Part shown: piece after piece, positions 54,278 to 63,870 of the stretch | Layout of the letters: every line of letters begins with the position of its first letter | Numbering within the stretch: position 1 is the stretch's first letter | Origin: Pseudanabaena sp. PCC 7367 | GTDB lineage: Bacteria > Cyanobacteriota > Cyanobacteriia > Pseudanabaenales > Pseudanabaenaceae | Direction of reading: 5' to 3' | Length of the DNA stretch: 64,000 nt | Assembly (NCBI RefSeq): GCF_000317065.1 | Contig: NC_019701.1 | Span: 1,674,001-1,738,000 of the forward strand | The notes under the pieces: model-generated | What the model saw: the letters and a program-made list of their open reading frames with translations, nothing else | Databases searched by the model: none | What the model was told of the DNA's origin: nothing | Translations under genes and position numbers: made by a program

Positions 54278-55732
54278 CTAAGTCTCGTTTGCTGCTTCTT
54301 GATATTCACTATCAGAATTAACAGACCATAAGTTATGTTTATTGGGGTTAATTACATTCTCTGCCGCTAGAATCCCCATCAACAAACTATGGTCTTGATT
54401 GTTATATTTAAATGCACCATATCGGCCAATCAATTGCAGATTAGCAAAGCGATCTAAGTAGTTCTGAATAGTTGCCAGCGCTTCTTTGTAATTACCCGTA
54501 TAAACCGGATAAGTGCGGGGCAATCGCATCACAAATCCATCTGTTACTTGGTTATTTAATTGGTTATTTAATTGGTCGTTTTGAATTAATTTGATCTGCC
54601 GTAATTCCTGAGTGGCGCGATCGATGAGGCTGGCCTCAGACTCCTGCCAGATCGGATCATTGAAATTACACCAATATTCGCAACAAATCGGCGTTTGGTT
54701 TGCATTGGTTGGCAGCATTTCGGGTGACCAATTAGCAAAATTCGTGACTCGACCCACCAAAACCGCAGGATCATTAATATAAAGCCAATTGTCTGGGAAT
54801 AGGTCAAGTTGATCGATAAATAAATAGACCAGAATTGTATTCCGAAAAATTAGCGATCGGGCTGCCTCAATTACCCTTGGCGGTGGGGGTGGCTCCATCT
54901 GTTGGAGCAAAATGGTGATCGGAATCGAGGAAATAATCCGATCGCACTCATATTCTGTCTCTATGCCAGATTCACGATCGCGGGTGACAATGTAGGTTAC
55001 TTTTACACCATTGTGGTGGAGTTTAACTACTTCTGCACCCAACATCACCGTTTGGTCATGATCGCGCAGGTTGGCTTCAATGCGATCGTAAAGTTGGCCA
55101 GAGCCGAGGCGGGGGAACTGGAACTGATCGATCATATTTTTAGCCCCACCCCCACTACCTAGCAAGGCTTTGCGGATCGCCCCAGAGAGCGATAACCCTC
55201 TAATTCGCTGAGATGCCCACTCGGTACTAATTTCAGAACACTTGATTCCCCATAGTTTTTCGGTGTAGCCCTCAAAAAAAATCTCAAACAGCCGTTGGCC
55301 AAATTTAGCTGTGACCCATTCAGCAAAGTTTTGAGGATTATCATTTGGAAATAATTTGGTTTGCAAGTAAGACCAGAGAATCCGCAGGGTTTCAGCCATG
55401 CCCAGACTGATCATTACTTCACGCGATCGAATTGGATAGCGGAAATATTTCTCACGGTAATAAATACGGGTGAGGCGATCGATCGTCACTTGCTCAGAGC
55501 CAAGCACCTCATGCCACAGCTCCAAAACTGGTTTTAGTTTAGTGAAAAAGCGATGCGGCCCATAATCAAGGATGAATCCCTGATAGTTGATGCTTTTAGC
55601 CAGACCTCCCACCCGGCGATCGCGCTCAATGATGGTAACTTTTTGCTGCTTTTTGGTGAGCGTGTAGGCAGCAGCAAGTCCAGCCGGACCTGCGCCAAGA
55701 ATATGAACCGAGGCAGAACTTTCTGGTGGCAT
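54278..55732 (-). CDS. NAD(P)/FAD-dependent amine oxidase-type or UDP-galactopyranose-mutase-like protein
   Basis: 484 residues. The N-terminal dinucleotide-binding motif is HILGAGPAGLAAAY, with IIERDRRVGGLAKS next to it, followed by DYGPHRFFTK, RYPIRSREV and a C-terminal FAD-contact segment LIGRYGAFKYNNQDHSLLMGILAAE. The order of motifs is shared by UDP-galactopyranose mutases and protoporphyrinogen-oxidase-like proteins found in polysaccharide clusters. A sugar-related role fits the downstream membrane glycosyltransferase-like gene, 11 bp away. The exact reaction is not determined. Confidence 0.78.
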   Translation of the reverse strand: MPPESSASVHILGAGPAGLAAAYTLTKKQQKVTIIERDRRVGGLAKSINYQGFILDYGPHRFFTKLKPVLELWHEVLGSEQVTIDRLTRIYYREKYFRYPIRSREVMISLGMAETLRILWSYLQTKLFPNDNPQNFAEWVTAKFGQRLFEIFFEGYTEKLWGIKCSEISTEWASQRIRGLSLSGAIRKALLGSGGGAKNMIDQFQFPRLGSGQLYDRIEANLRDHDQTVMLGAEVVKLHHNGVKVTYIVTRDRESGIETEYECDRIISSIPITILLQQMEPPPPPRVIEAARSLIFRNTILVYLFIDQLDLFPDNWLYINDPAVLVGRVTNFANWSPEMLPTNANQTPICCEYWCNFNDPIWQESEASLIDRATQELRQIKLIQNDQLNNQLNNQVTDGFVMRLPRTYPVYTGNYKEALATIQNYLDRFANLQLIGRYGAFKYNNQDHSLLMGILAAENVINPNKHNLWSVNSDSEYQEAANET

Positions 55733-56255
55733 AGGTTAGAAAATAGTAGCGATCGCAACCAAGCTGCAGGCTCCGCGATTGATAGCGTCCTTAGCAGCTA
55801 GACACACCGACAGAATATTTTTAGTTAATGAATGGCCATGAATCCGAATCAAAACACAGAAAGCAACAGCATTGATAATCTATAAGGCTCATATGGCATT
55901 TATCCTAAAACACTTAGCCTATAAGAGTCACAGTCAATCGGTTTGCTCTGCTAACTGCTAAGTTAGGATGACTTAAAGAATTCCATATAGTTTCCATATA
56001 GCTGTTGATTACCATCACTACTCTAAACCTACACGTTCAACCCAGGTAGTTCAGTGATCATGATCAGGCCAGCATAATACATTAATCGGCAAACTGGTAA
56101 TCATTCCACCAAAGCTTTCATATAGTTGAGGTTAAGTTGACTGAATGACTAAACCTAAAATCAAAAGCACCCCCATCATTTAGAGGGTGCTTTTGATATT
56201 GATTAAAGTAAATTTAATCGATTGTCTAGCTACTAACTAACTAATTACTAATTAC
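55733..56255. other. Intergenic region between the porin A gene and the oxidoreductase gene
   Basis: 523 bp. Besides the porin terminator (56157-56197) it contains an 11-bp duplication, TTCCATATAGT at 55981-55991 and TTCCATATAGC at 55992-56002. No RNA gene is recognised. Confidence 0.45.
56157..56197 (-). terminator. Rho-independent terminator of porin A
   Basis: On the minus strand ATCAAAAGCACCC pairs with GGGTGCTTTTGAT (13 bp) across a 12-nt loop and runs into TTTT. It lies about 60 bp after the stop codon. Confidence 0.9.
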
Positions 56256-58019
56256 TTAGAAGCTAAAGGTGGTGCGCAAAGTACCCACAAAAATGGTGTC
56301 ATTGGCACTGTTGTTATTCGGATTGAAGATCACCTGCACATCTGGGGTGATGTGGATGTTGTCAGAGATCGGGAAACGATAGAACGCTTCTAGATTGCTC
56401 TGGGTCGAATCTCCCACCGAGTCATCAATGAATGGTGAACCATAGGCGATCGCTGCCATCGAGCCTTCTCGGAACAAGTCAGGGAAGGCTAAACCAACCA
56501 TGTAGGTCTGAGGACTGATGCTGTCATCGGTGGTATCTGGGTTCACAAATCCAGACAATGATGGGTTCAAGCTGACTGGCACACCATTGCGGCTGTCGAT
56601 GCTACCAAAGCCATAGCGACCGAAGAAGGCGACGCGCTCAGAGAATGCCCATTCAACGTTTACGCCACCGGCATCAATATCCAAGTTAGAAATTGAACCT
56701 GCGGTGTATTGCAAGCGAATCGCAAACGGACGATCGCCATCTTCGTTCGGCGGCGCATACTCAAGTTCGACACTACCTTGGTATGGGTCACCGGTTAAAC
56801 CACGGTTGGTTTGGAAACCAGCAATGTTAGCGCCATCGGTTGGGTCAGCGCCATTGGCTGCCAGGTACAGGGCACGGAAGCTGAATGCGCCTTGCTTGGG
56901 ATTCCAGTCGATCGCTGCACCAGCGCCACCTTCTAGGGGATTGATCAACACCATCAACGGGTTGTTAATAAAGAAGGTGCTCGAAAAATCACTCGCTTCA
57001 TCGTTGGCGTAGCTGTTGGCATCGATGTGATCATAGACGTGCATCACAGGGCCGATCGATACGCGGAAATCTTCGCTGAAGACATTGAAGTCATAGCGCA
57101 ATTTAGCCAGGTTGAAGCTATTTTGCACACCAGCGAAGTCCTGACCAAAGGTGTCAAAACCAAGGTTGCCGGTGTCGCCTGGAGGCGCAGAACCAAGGAA
57201 GTTGGGACCACTGCCACCATTTCCTGCTTCAAGGCGAGTAATTAACAAATCATCGCCGGTAAAGCTGGTGTTGAAGTTCAATCGAACTCTGGCATTGAAG
57301 GTGACATTGGTATCACCATCATCGGCAATCACCGAAGCACTAAAAGGGTTACCGCCAGTAACATCAGAACCATAGATAGTGCTGCTGGCACTGGCACCAG
57401 TGAGCGAGAGGATCGCTTCACCTTCTAGCTTGGTGGTGGTCGAAAACTGCTGGGCTTCTAGTTGAGCGGTTTTTGCTTCGAGGGCATCAACCCGACCACG
57501 CAAGGCGGCCAATTCTGCGGCAAACTCTTCTTGTAAACGTTGCAGGGCAGCCAGGTCTTCTTTGCTAACCTTATCGGCTAAGCCAGCAGAGATAATTTCA
57601 TTGATGCGATCCAAGCAAGCATTAACCCCAGCGGCGAACTCATAACGAGTTAAAGCTCTTTGACCACGATAGACACGGGTGGTTTGCTTGAGACGAGGTA
57701 CGGTACGGCTAGGGGCAGCACCACTGATTTCATAACCAGCAATACAACCATAGCGCTCAACCAAAGATTGCAGAGCGGTGAACGCCCAGTCGGTTGGTTG
57801 CACATCCGAAAGCTGGGATACAGAGGTCACACCCTGACTCACCAAGTCGGGATTGGAATCAAAGTAAAGATCACTATTGACCTGCTGAACGATCTGAGCC
57901 ACTTCTTCTGTTTGGGAAACAGTTGTGGTCTCAGCCGTAGCTGGCTTAATCATACTTGCAGACGTAGCGATCGCTATTAAGCCAACGCTACCTGCCAAAG
58001 ACAGGTTAAAATTTTTCAT
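56256..58019 (-). CDS. Outer-membrane porin, SLH plus OprB-type (porin A)
   Basis: 587 residues. A signal peptide (MKNFNLSLAGSVGLIAIATSA...ATA) is followed by an SLH domain (about 55-145) that binds peptidoglycan-linked polymer, a coiled coil (AALQRLQEEFAAELAALRGRVDALEAK), and a C-terminal beta-barrel of the cyanobacterial carbohydrate-selective porin family, ending in aromatic TTFSF. Such proteins (SomA/SomB, iron-uptake porins) are the major outer-membrane channels. I chose the ATG at 58019, preceded by GAGGAG. The SLH domain carries an insert of about 20 residues (EISGAAPSRTVPRLKQTTR) absent from porin B. The last 1328 bp are identical to porin B. Confidence 0.92.
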   Translation of the reverse strand: MKNFNLSLAGSVGLIAIATSASMIKPATAETTTVSQTEEVAQIVQQVNSDLYFDSNPDLVSQGVTSVSQLSDVQPTDWAFTALQSLVERYGCIAGYEISGAAPSRTVPRLKQTTRVYRGQRALTRYEFAAGVNACLDRINEIISAGLADKVSKEDLAALQRLQEEFAAELAALRGRVDALEAKTAQLEAQQFSTTTKLEGEAILSLTGASASSTIYGSDVTGGNPFSASVIADDGDTNVTFNARVRLNFNTSFTGDDLLITRLEAGNGGSGPNFLGSAPPGDTGNLGFDTFGQDFAGVQNSFNLAKLRYDFNVFSEDFRVSIGPVMHVYDHIDANSYANDEASDFSSTFFINNPLMVLINPLEGGAGAAIDWNPKQGAFSFRALYLAANGADPTDGANIAGFQTNRGLTGDPYQGSVELEYAPPNEDGDRPFAIRLQYTAGSISNLDIDAGGVNVEWAFSERVAFFGRYGFGSIDSRNGVPVSLNPSLSGFVNPDTTDDSISPQTYMVGLAFPDLFREGSMAAIAYGSPFIDDSVGDSTQSNLEAFYRFPISDNIHITPDVQVIFNPNNNSANDTIFVGTLRTTFSF

Positions 58020-58498
58020 ACACTCACTCCTCACTTGACTAGTCGGAATAGTTAACTAACTGTTTTTTACTTAACACAGATTCAAAGTCAACGTCCCAAA
58101 TAATATATTACACCTGATATTCTAAATTGTAATTCACAGTTACAAAAAACAGGAAAAAGTCAGTAAAGCTTGACCGATTCTAATTAATGGTTCATTTCTA
58201 GCATGAGAGCTGCAATTAGATGTAGATCACACTTTGGGACAATTAGACCGATCAGGGGCTCAATGCTTTAATAACAGCGATCGTAGTGATTTTTCTCCAG
58301 GATACTTAACCAGACTTGCATATTAAGCACTAGCCAGAGGGCGATCGATTACATTTACTAAGTCAAAGCGATCGATCAGTTAAGTAATTAAAAACAATGA
58401 GCAATGAATAACCTCCCACACAAAACACCCCCCTGTAGAAGGGGAGTGCTTTTACAATAAAACGTTTTAGCTAGCTAGAGTAGTTATTATTTAACAGC
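58020..58498. other. Intergenic region between the two porin genes
   Basis: 479 bp that include the porin A leader and the porin B terminator. The sequence is unlike the leader of porin B beyond the first 20 bp upstream of the start (the shared AAGTGAGGAG), so the two promoters have diverged. Confidence 0.5.
58421..58453 (-). terminator. Rho-independent terminator of porin B
   Basis: On the minus strand AAAAGCACTCCCC pairs with GGGGGGTGTTTT, with one or two mismatches and a 7-nt loop, ending in a T-rich stretch. It lies about 45 bp after the stop codon. Confidence 0.85.
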
Positions 58499-60214
58499 CT
58501 AGAAGCTAAAGGTGGTGCGCAAAGTACCCACAAAAATGGTGTCATTGGCACTGTTGTTATTCGGATTGAAGATCACCTGCACATCTGGGGTGATGTGGAT
58601 GTTGTCAGAGATCGGGAAACGATAGAACGCTTCTAGATTGCTCTGGGTCGAATCTCCCACCGAGTCATCAATGAATGGTGAACCATAGGCGATCGCTGCC
58701 ATCGAGCCTTCTCGGAACAAGTCAGGGAAGGCTAAACCAACCATGTAGGTCTGAGGACTGATGCTGTCATCGGTGGTATCTGGGTTCACAAATCCAGACA
58801 ATGATGGGTTCAAGCTGACTGGCACACCATTGCGGCTGTCGATGCTACCAAAGCCATAGCGACCGAAGAAGGCGACGCGCTCAGAGAATGCCCATTCAAC
58901 GTTTACGCCACCGGCATCAATATCCAAGTTAGAAATTGAACCTGCGGTGTATTGCAAGCGAATCGCAAACGGACGATCGCCATCTTCGTTCGGCGGCGCA
59001 TACTCAAGTTCGACACTACCTTGGTATGGGTCACCGGTTAAACCACGGTTGGTTTGGAAACCAGCAATGTTAGCGCCATCGGTTGGGTCAGCGCCATTGG
59101 CTGCCAGGTACAGGGCACGGAAGCTGAATGCGCCTTGCTTGGGATTCCAGTCGATCGCTGCACCAGCGCCACCTTCTAGGGGATTGATCAACACCATCAA
59201 CGGGTTGTTAATAAAGAAGGTGCTCGAAAAATCACTCGCTTCATCGTTGGCGTAGCTGTTGGCATCGATGTGATCATAGACGTGCATCACAGGGCCGATC
59301 GATACGCGGAAATCTTCGCTGAAGACATTGAAGTCATAGCGCAATTTAGCCAGGTTGAAGCTATTTTGCACACCAGCGAAGTCCTGACCAAAGGTGTCAA
59401 AACCAAGGTTGCCGGTGTCGCCTGGAGGCGCAGAACCAAGGAAGTTGGGACCACTGCCACCATTTCCTGCTTCAAGGCGAGTAATTAACAAATCATCGCC
59501 GGTAAAGCTGGTGTTGAAGTTCAATCGAACTCTGGCATTGAAGGTGACATTGGTATCACCATCATCGGCAATCACCGAAGCACTAAAAGGGTTACCGCCA
59601 GTAACATCAGAACCATAGATAGTGCTGCTGGCACTGGCACCAGTGAGCGAGAGGATCGCTTCACCTTCTAGCTTGGTGGTGGTCGAAAACTGCTGGGCTT
59701 CTAGTTGAGCGGTTTTTGCTTCGAGGGCATCAACCCGACCACGCAAGGCGGCCAATTCTGCGGCAAACTCTTCTTGTAAACGTTGCAGGGCAGCCAGGTC
59801 TTCTTTGCTAACCTTATCGGCTAAGCCGGAGGCAATGATCTCGTTGATTTTGTCCAAACAGGCATTTAGGCCAGCCGCAAATTCATACCGGGTCATGGCA
59901 CGTTGGCCACGGTAGGTACGATCGGGATAACCAGCAATACAGCCGTAGCGCTCAACCAAGGATTGCAGAGCGGTGAACGCCCAGTCGGTTGGTTGCACGT
60001 CGGAAAGCTGGGATACCGAGGTTACACCCTGGCTTACAAATGCGGGGTTGGACTCAAAGTAAAGATCACTATTGACCTGCTGAACGACCTGAGCCACTTC
60101 TTCTGTTTGGGAAACAGTTGTGGTCTCAGCGGTGGCTGGCTTGGCGACACCTGCGGAGGTGGCGATCGCTATTAAGCCAACACTACCTGCTAATGACAGG
60201 TTAAATTTTTTCAT
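58499..60214 (-). CDS. Outer-membrane porin, SLH plus OprB-type (porin B)
   Basis: 571 residues with the same architecture as porin A: signal peptide, SLH domain with YPDRTYRGQRAMTRYEFAAG, coiled coil and 16- to 18-strand type barrel ending in TTFSF. The start at 60214 is preceded by GAGGAG. The 5' part differs from porin A at many positions, but from 59827 to the end both genes are identical. SLH-containing porins of this type bind peptidoglycan and let small solutes or iron through. The gene has its own terminator. Confidence 0.92.
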   Translation of the reverse strand: MKKFNLSLAGSVGLIAIATSAGVAKPATAETTTVSQTEEVAQVVQQVNSDLYFESNPAFVSQGVTSVSQLSDVQPTDWAFTALQSLVERYGCIAGYPDRTYRGQRAMTRYEFAAGLNACLDKINEIIASGLADKVSKEDLAALQRLQEEFAAELAALRGRVDALEAKTAQLEAQQFSTTTKLEGEAILSLTGASASSTIYGSDVTGGNPFSASVIADDGDTNVTFNARVRLNFNTSFTGDDLLITRLEAGNGGSGPNFLGSAPPGDTGNLGFDTFGQDFAGVQNSFNLAKLRYDFNVFSEDFRVSIGPVMHVYDHIDANSYANDEASDFSSTFFINNPLMVLINPLEGGAGAAIDWNPKQGAFSFRALYLAANGADPTDGANIAGFQTNRGLTGDPYQGSVELEYAPPNEDGDRPFAIRLQYTAGSISNLDIDAGGVNVEWAFSERVAFFGRYGFGSIDSRNGVPVSLNPSLSGFVNPDTTDDSISPQTYMVGLAFPDLFREGSMAAIAYGSPFIDDSVGDSTQSNLEAFYRFPISDNIHITPDVQVIFNPNNNSANDTIFVGTLRTTFSF

Positions 60215-61077
60215 ACCCTTGCTCCTCACTTGGTTGTTTTGGGACAATTAGCTAACACACAGATAACCAATTATTAACACAGATTTAAATTCAACATCCC
60301 AGCCACTATCTTACACCTGATGCCTTGAATTGTGACCAACCAGCCTGAAGGCAATTAGCATAATCAGCAAAAAGCCCTACCAGAGAGGATTTCAGCAAAA
60401 TCAATCCATAGCTTCAGCAGCTAAATCCTGGCTATTTGGTAACAATCGCTACATCCTATCAACGGTTTTTCTTAACTTTTGCTTAGGCTAACAAGCAGCG
60501 ATCGTTAAATTTTACTTATGGTTGCTATAGATAAATAGATAAAACGATTACCATCACTGGCTATAAGGTATTGCCGCCAGAATTACAGCAATAGGTTCCG
60601 TTTCTTCTCAGGATTCAGGTAAAGGGCTTACAATAAATATGTAGAGGTACTTTTAGAATCACACCAGAGTACAATTGCCACTGCGATCACGCCTTAATTA
60701 ATTCGGTTAAAACCATTGCAGAGATTGCAAGCCATGCGAAAGCGCTTACTTTGCCTTAGGGAACCAAGTAATACGATCATTAACCATCAAGATATCCTTA
60801 TATATCCTCTACTAGTTTAGATACTTTGGATTTGGATATTGATGCGGAAAACACTTAATTTAGCGCTGAGAAGCACTACTGAAAGCCGCAATCCAACCTT
60901 GGTGGGGCTGCGTATACATAATAAATAGATTCCCTGGATGGAGAATCAAACAGCGGCTGTCCTAAAGTAGCTTAGGTATTATGTATGGCAAATCTAATCA
61001 CCTATATGTGCAACTGTACAGGCGCAAAACGTATTATCTTTTGTAATCTAGATGGGTTAAGGGTTAGGTGAATAATT
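60215..61077. other. Long intergenic region between divergent genes
   Basis: 863 bp upstream of porin B and of the exported protein gene. The structured element at 60914-60986 is described separately. The remainder shows no ORF with a ribosome binding site. Confidence 0.45.
60914..60986. other. 73-bp element with cloverleaf-like (four-way junction) folding
   Basis: A perfect 10-bp inverted repeat (ATACATAATA 60914-60923 with TATTATGTAT 60977-60986) encloses three hairpins: GATTC/GAATC (60928-60947), ACAG/CTGT (60950-60960) and CCTAA/TTAGG (60961-60976). The second and third hairpins and the outer stem abut without a gap. It lies 91 bp upstream of the next start codon. It is not a tRNA: stem lengths are wrong and no T-arm motif exists. 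Confidence 0.55.
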
Positions 61078-61482
61078 ATGATTAGATTTTCTTCGACTTT
61101 GGTAACGATCGCAACCTTGGGCTTTGTGGCGGCTGGAACCACCAATACTGCGATCGCCAGTGATGTAAACGATCTAAAAGATCTATCAACGGTGCAGATT
61201 GTGGCTCAAAATACTTCAGCTACTAGTGATGTGGGCAGTAGTCCTACCGCTCAACCTGGAGACGCGGAGTTTTTGAAATCTGATGATGGTAGGTTGCTTT
61301 CAAATCAAGCTAGTACGCCAGTGCGACTAGGTGGCAAGTTTCCACCAGTGCGGGAAATTGTGATTTCGCCCAATCGCCCTGATGTGGATCTTTTTCCTGT
61401 GAATGTGGAGATCAATCAACAAATCCAAGGCCCTAGCGGCTATGAGACTAAGTCTAATCCTGCGGTTTTAGTGATTCAGTAG
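61078..61482 (+). CDS. Small exported protein of unknown function
   Basis: 134 residues. A signal peptide (MIRFSSTLVTIATLGFVAAGTTNTAIA) is followed by an Asp/Ser/Ala-rich stretch and a C-terminal region with VREIVISPNRPDVDLFPVNVEINQ, probably beta-structured. I recognise no family. It diverges from porin B across 863 bp and lies downstream of the cloverleaf-like element, which may be part of its leader. Confidence 0.65.
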   Translation: MIRFSSTLVTIATLGFVAAGTTNTAIASDVNDLKDLSTVQIVAQNTSATSDVGSSPTAQPGDAEFLKSDDGRLLSNQASTPVRLGGKFPPVREIVISPNRPDVDLFPVNVEINQQIQGPSGYETKSNPAVLVIQ

Positions 61483-61699
61483 GTTTACCTTTTTACATGG
61501 ATCAACTCTATTGGGTTGATGTCCTCGTAATTAATTCTGCTGAGATCAAATCTGCGATCAGATCCAAGAATAAGCTTATCCCACCGAGAGAGATACTTAA
61601 AATATGTCTTATATATTGATATATTGCCAAGGCTTCTAGAGGCTAAGTGATTCACACGAATCATTCAAATCAAGTTGGCACAATACCTAGCTTATTAGC

Positions 61700-62587
61700 C
61701 TAATCACCAGCGGGGATATGGAGAATTTGCCACTCCCCATTAACCTGGCCAAAAATTATTCTTGGGTCTAGGGGTTGGTAAGACTGGAACTCATCAACAT
61801 AGCCAGACTCACCATTGGGAAGAACCACTGGAGTCCACTCCTTCAGGATTGGTGATTCCTGAAAATCCACCTCAGCCATAATTGCTTCCCACCGATCGCG
61901 GTCGAATTCCACCACTTCATTACTCAGGATCGCAATGATCCGGCTATCTTGATCGGCTTGCTCATGCACATTCACCGCATTCCCATAGACGATCACCTTG
62001 GTAAATTCGTATTCAATGCCAATATTCTCCTCTGGGGGTAGCACCTCAGCATAAAAACGATCGGCAATATTCGGACAGACCCAACCAGTAGTATTAGCGT
62101 CAACTTGAGCATAATAGTCCACTGCGGTTTGACTACAACCAGGCACGATCGCCTTATCCAGCAGTTCCCAGAACCAGGCATCGGGATTATCTAGCTCCAG
62201 ATCGGCCAATGTTTGGGGAATGCCAAAGCCGATCGGCAATCCATCCGCAGGAATCAGCGGCGCAATGAAGTTGGCATCCCGATCGCGCACCGCCTGTTTA
62301 AAGCTTTCCCGAAATTGACCAAATTCGCTATCTGGATCTACCGCATCACTTAGATCTAGCTTTTGACGGGGGAAATCACCCAGAGCCGGTTGGGTGGGCT
62401 GTGGCTCAACCGCTTGACCAGATGTTTGCGGTTGACTGACTGGTTCACTGGTGGGCTGATTGGTTGGTGTAGTTGATTGCGGCTGATCAGGTGCTGCTCC
62501 TTCGGGATTAGGGACAGTGCAACCGATCGCGCCGATCGCAATAATTAAGCTGATCAGCAGCGGTGATTTGATAATTGATTTAGGCAT
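61700..62587 (-). CDS. Lipoprotein with SH3-like C-terminal domain
   Basis: 295 residues. A lipobox (IGAIGC, Cys at about residue 23) marks it as a lipoprotein. A Gln/Pro/Thr/Ser-rich spacer follows (about 25-70), then a domain of about 100 residues, and from about 190 a bacterial SH3-like segment (VNVHEQADQDSRIIAIL, with the typical NVR-like start) ending in GESGYVDEFQS and FGQVNGEWQIL. SH3b lipoproteins bind the cell wall in many bacteria. It follows lptC on the same strand, 65 bp away, so the two may be co-transcribed. Confidence 0.78.
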   Translation of the reverse strand: MPKSIIKSPLLISLIIAIGAIGCTVPNPEGAAPDQPQSTTPTNQPTSEPVSQPQTSGQAVEPQPTQPALGDFPRQKLDLSDAVDPDSEFGQFRESFKQAVRDRDANFIAPLIPADGLPIGFGIPQTLADLELDNPDAWFWELLDKAIVPGCSQTAVDYYAQVDANTTGWVCPNIADRFYAEVLPPEENIGIEYEFTKVIVYGNAVNVHEQADQDSRIIAILSNEVVEFDRDRWEAIMAEVDFQESPILKEWTPVVLPNGESGYVDEFQSYQPLDPRIIFGQVNGEWQILHIPAGD

Positions 62588-62652
62588 GGGTTAATTGTTA
62601 AACAGATCGATCGCCATAACTAGATCGATTAGACGTGTCAGTAGCTAAAAAG

Positions 62653-63870
62653 TTACTCTGGCGTAATCTGGGTAATACTGTCGGTAACCCGCACCGTTTG
62701 ATCGGTGAGGTTGGCAACGGCGCGATCGCCCGATACGTTCACATCATTTTCGGCTTGGCGATAATTAACATTACCCACCGCCGTGACGGTATTATCTTCG
62801 ATTAGCCATTCAACGCTATTGGCTGTAATTACGGCTTGATCGGGATCGGAGGTGGCACGCACCGCACCATCCAGAGTAAGACGTTGTTCTGCCAGGAAAA
62901 CCATCCCCTGATTAGCAACCACATTAAAACCGCGATCGCTATCGGTGGCATCTAGCGCTTCGGGTAATTGCACAATTTGATTTGTGATCTCCCAGATCGC
63001 CCTGGCAGTATTAACCTCCAGGTTGGACTTTTTATCCCTGGCTCTAACTTCGCCTTCTAGTAAAATTTCCTGCTTGGTTACATCCCATGCACCCTTATCG
63101 GCTCTAACCCGTAAATCATCCTCGGTTTGTACCACTCGAAATGGATAGGGGGCAGTGACGATATTGGTATTAGCATCCCAGGTCAGGGTTGGCCCCTCTA
63201 GCAGTAATGGCGGATCAACCACTTCGCCCTTTACATCTTCAGCGATCGAAAAAATGTTTTTATTGGGATTGGCAATTAGGCTTTTGCCAGTCAAGATAAT
63301 GTCGGCATCGGTTTTTTCTAGCTTAATGTTGCCCTTACCCGTAAGTAAATCCTCATCCGCCAGCCACACCACCCGATCGGCAGTGAGCACAATATTTTCT
63401 TCGACCGCGATCGCCTTCACATTACCCTCGATCGCAATTTCCCGATTATCCTGGTCAACTGCGCCACCTTCGCCACTCACTTCGATGATCGGCACCCCAT
63501 CGCGGTAGAGCTTGCCAGTGACAATAAACACATCGGCGGCTCTGGTTTCGGAGCTATAGTCGGCGCGGCGAGCCGTAATTTCGTAGAGGGGTTTGCCGTT
63601 TTCGTCCACATCGGTGAGGGTGACATTGGACAAACTAGAACCGATCGGCTCGTCTGATTCTTCGACTACGGCGGGGCTGCGCTGCAAAATACCATTATTA
63701 GAGAACAGAGCGGTTAACCCCCATCCCCCCAGGGCGATCGCACCCAGAAACCCAACTATATAGATCGATCGTTTGGCTTTGCCCGTTGTTTCGGTTTCGT
63801 AGGTTTCGACGGTCTCTGGCGCTTCTGATGATTCTTGCTGTTCTGGGGTTTCCGGGGTTTCGTCCGACAT
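62653..63870 (-). CDS. lptC: LPS export ABC transporter periplasmic protein LptC
   Basis: 405 residues. A Thr/Glu-rich cytoplasmic N-terminus precedes one membrane helix (about 34-53). A long beta-jellyroll region with repeated LptA/LptC/OstA-type strands follows (ITARRADYSS, GDGGAVD-like GEGGAVDQDNREIAIEGNV, LTADRVVWLADEDLLTGKG, LTADGAVRATSD-like segments). LptC docks on the LptBFG transporter and passes LPS to LptA. The protein is about twice as long as E. coli LptC, consistent with the cyanobacterial form in which the periplasmic bridge is extended. The lptB, lptF and lptG genes are outside the window. Confidence 0.85.
   Translation of the reverse strand: MSDETPETPEQQESSEAPETVETYETETTGKAKRSIYIVGFLGAIALGGWGLTALFSNNGILQRSPAVVEESDEPIGSSLSNVTLTDVDENGKPLYEITARRADYSSETRAADVFIVTGKLYRDGVPIIEVSGEGGAVDQDNREIAIEGNVKAIAVEENIVLTADRVVWLADEDLLTGKGNIKLEKTDADIILTGKSLIANPNKNIFSIAEDVKGEVVDPPLLLEGPTLTWDANTNIVTAPYPFRVVQTEDDLRVRADKGAWDVTKQEILLEGEVRARDKKSNLEVNTARAIWEITNQIVQLPEALDATDSDRGFNVVANQGMVFLAEQRLTLDGAVRATSDPDQAVITANSVEWLIEDNTVTAVGNVNYRQAENDVNVSGDRAVANLTDQTVRVTDSITQITPE

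Noticed and set aside
60914-60986. tRNA gene
   Set aside because: The closing stem has 10 bp, the arms have wrong lengths, and no T-arm or anticodon context exists.
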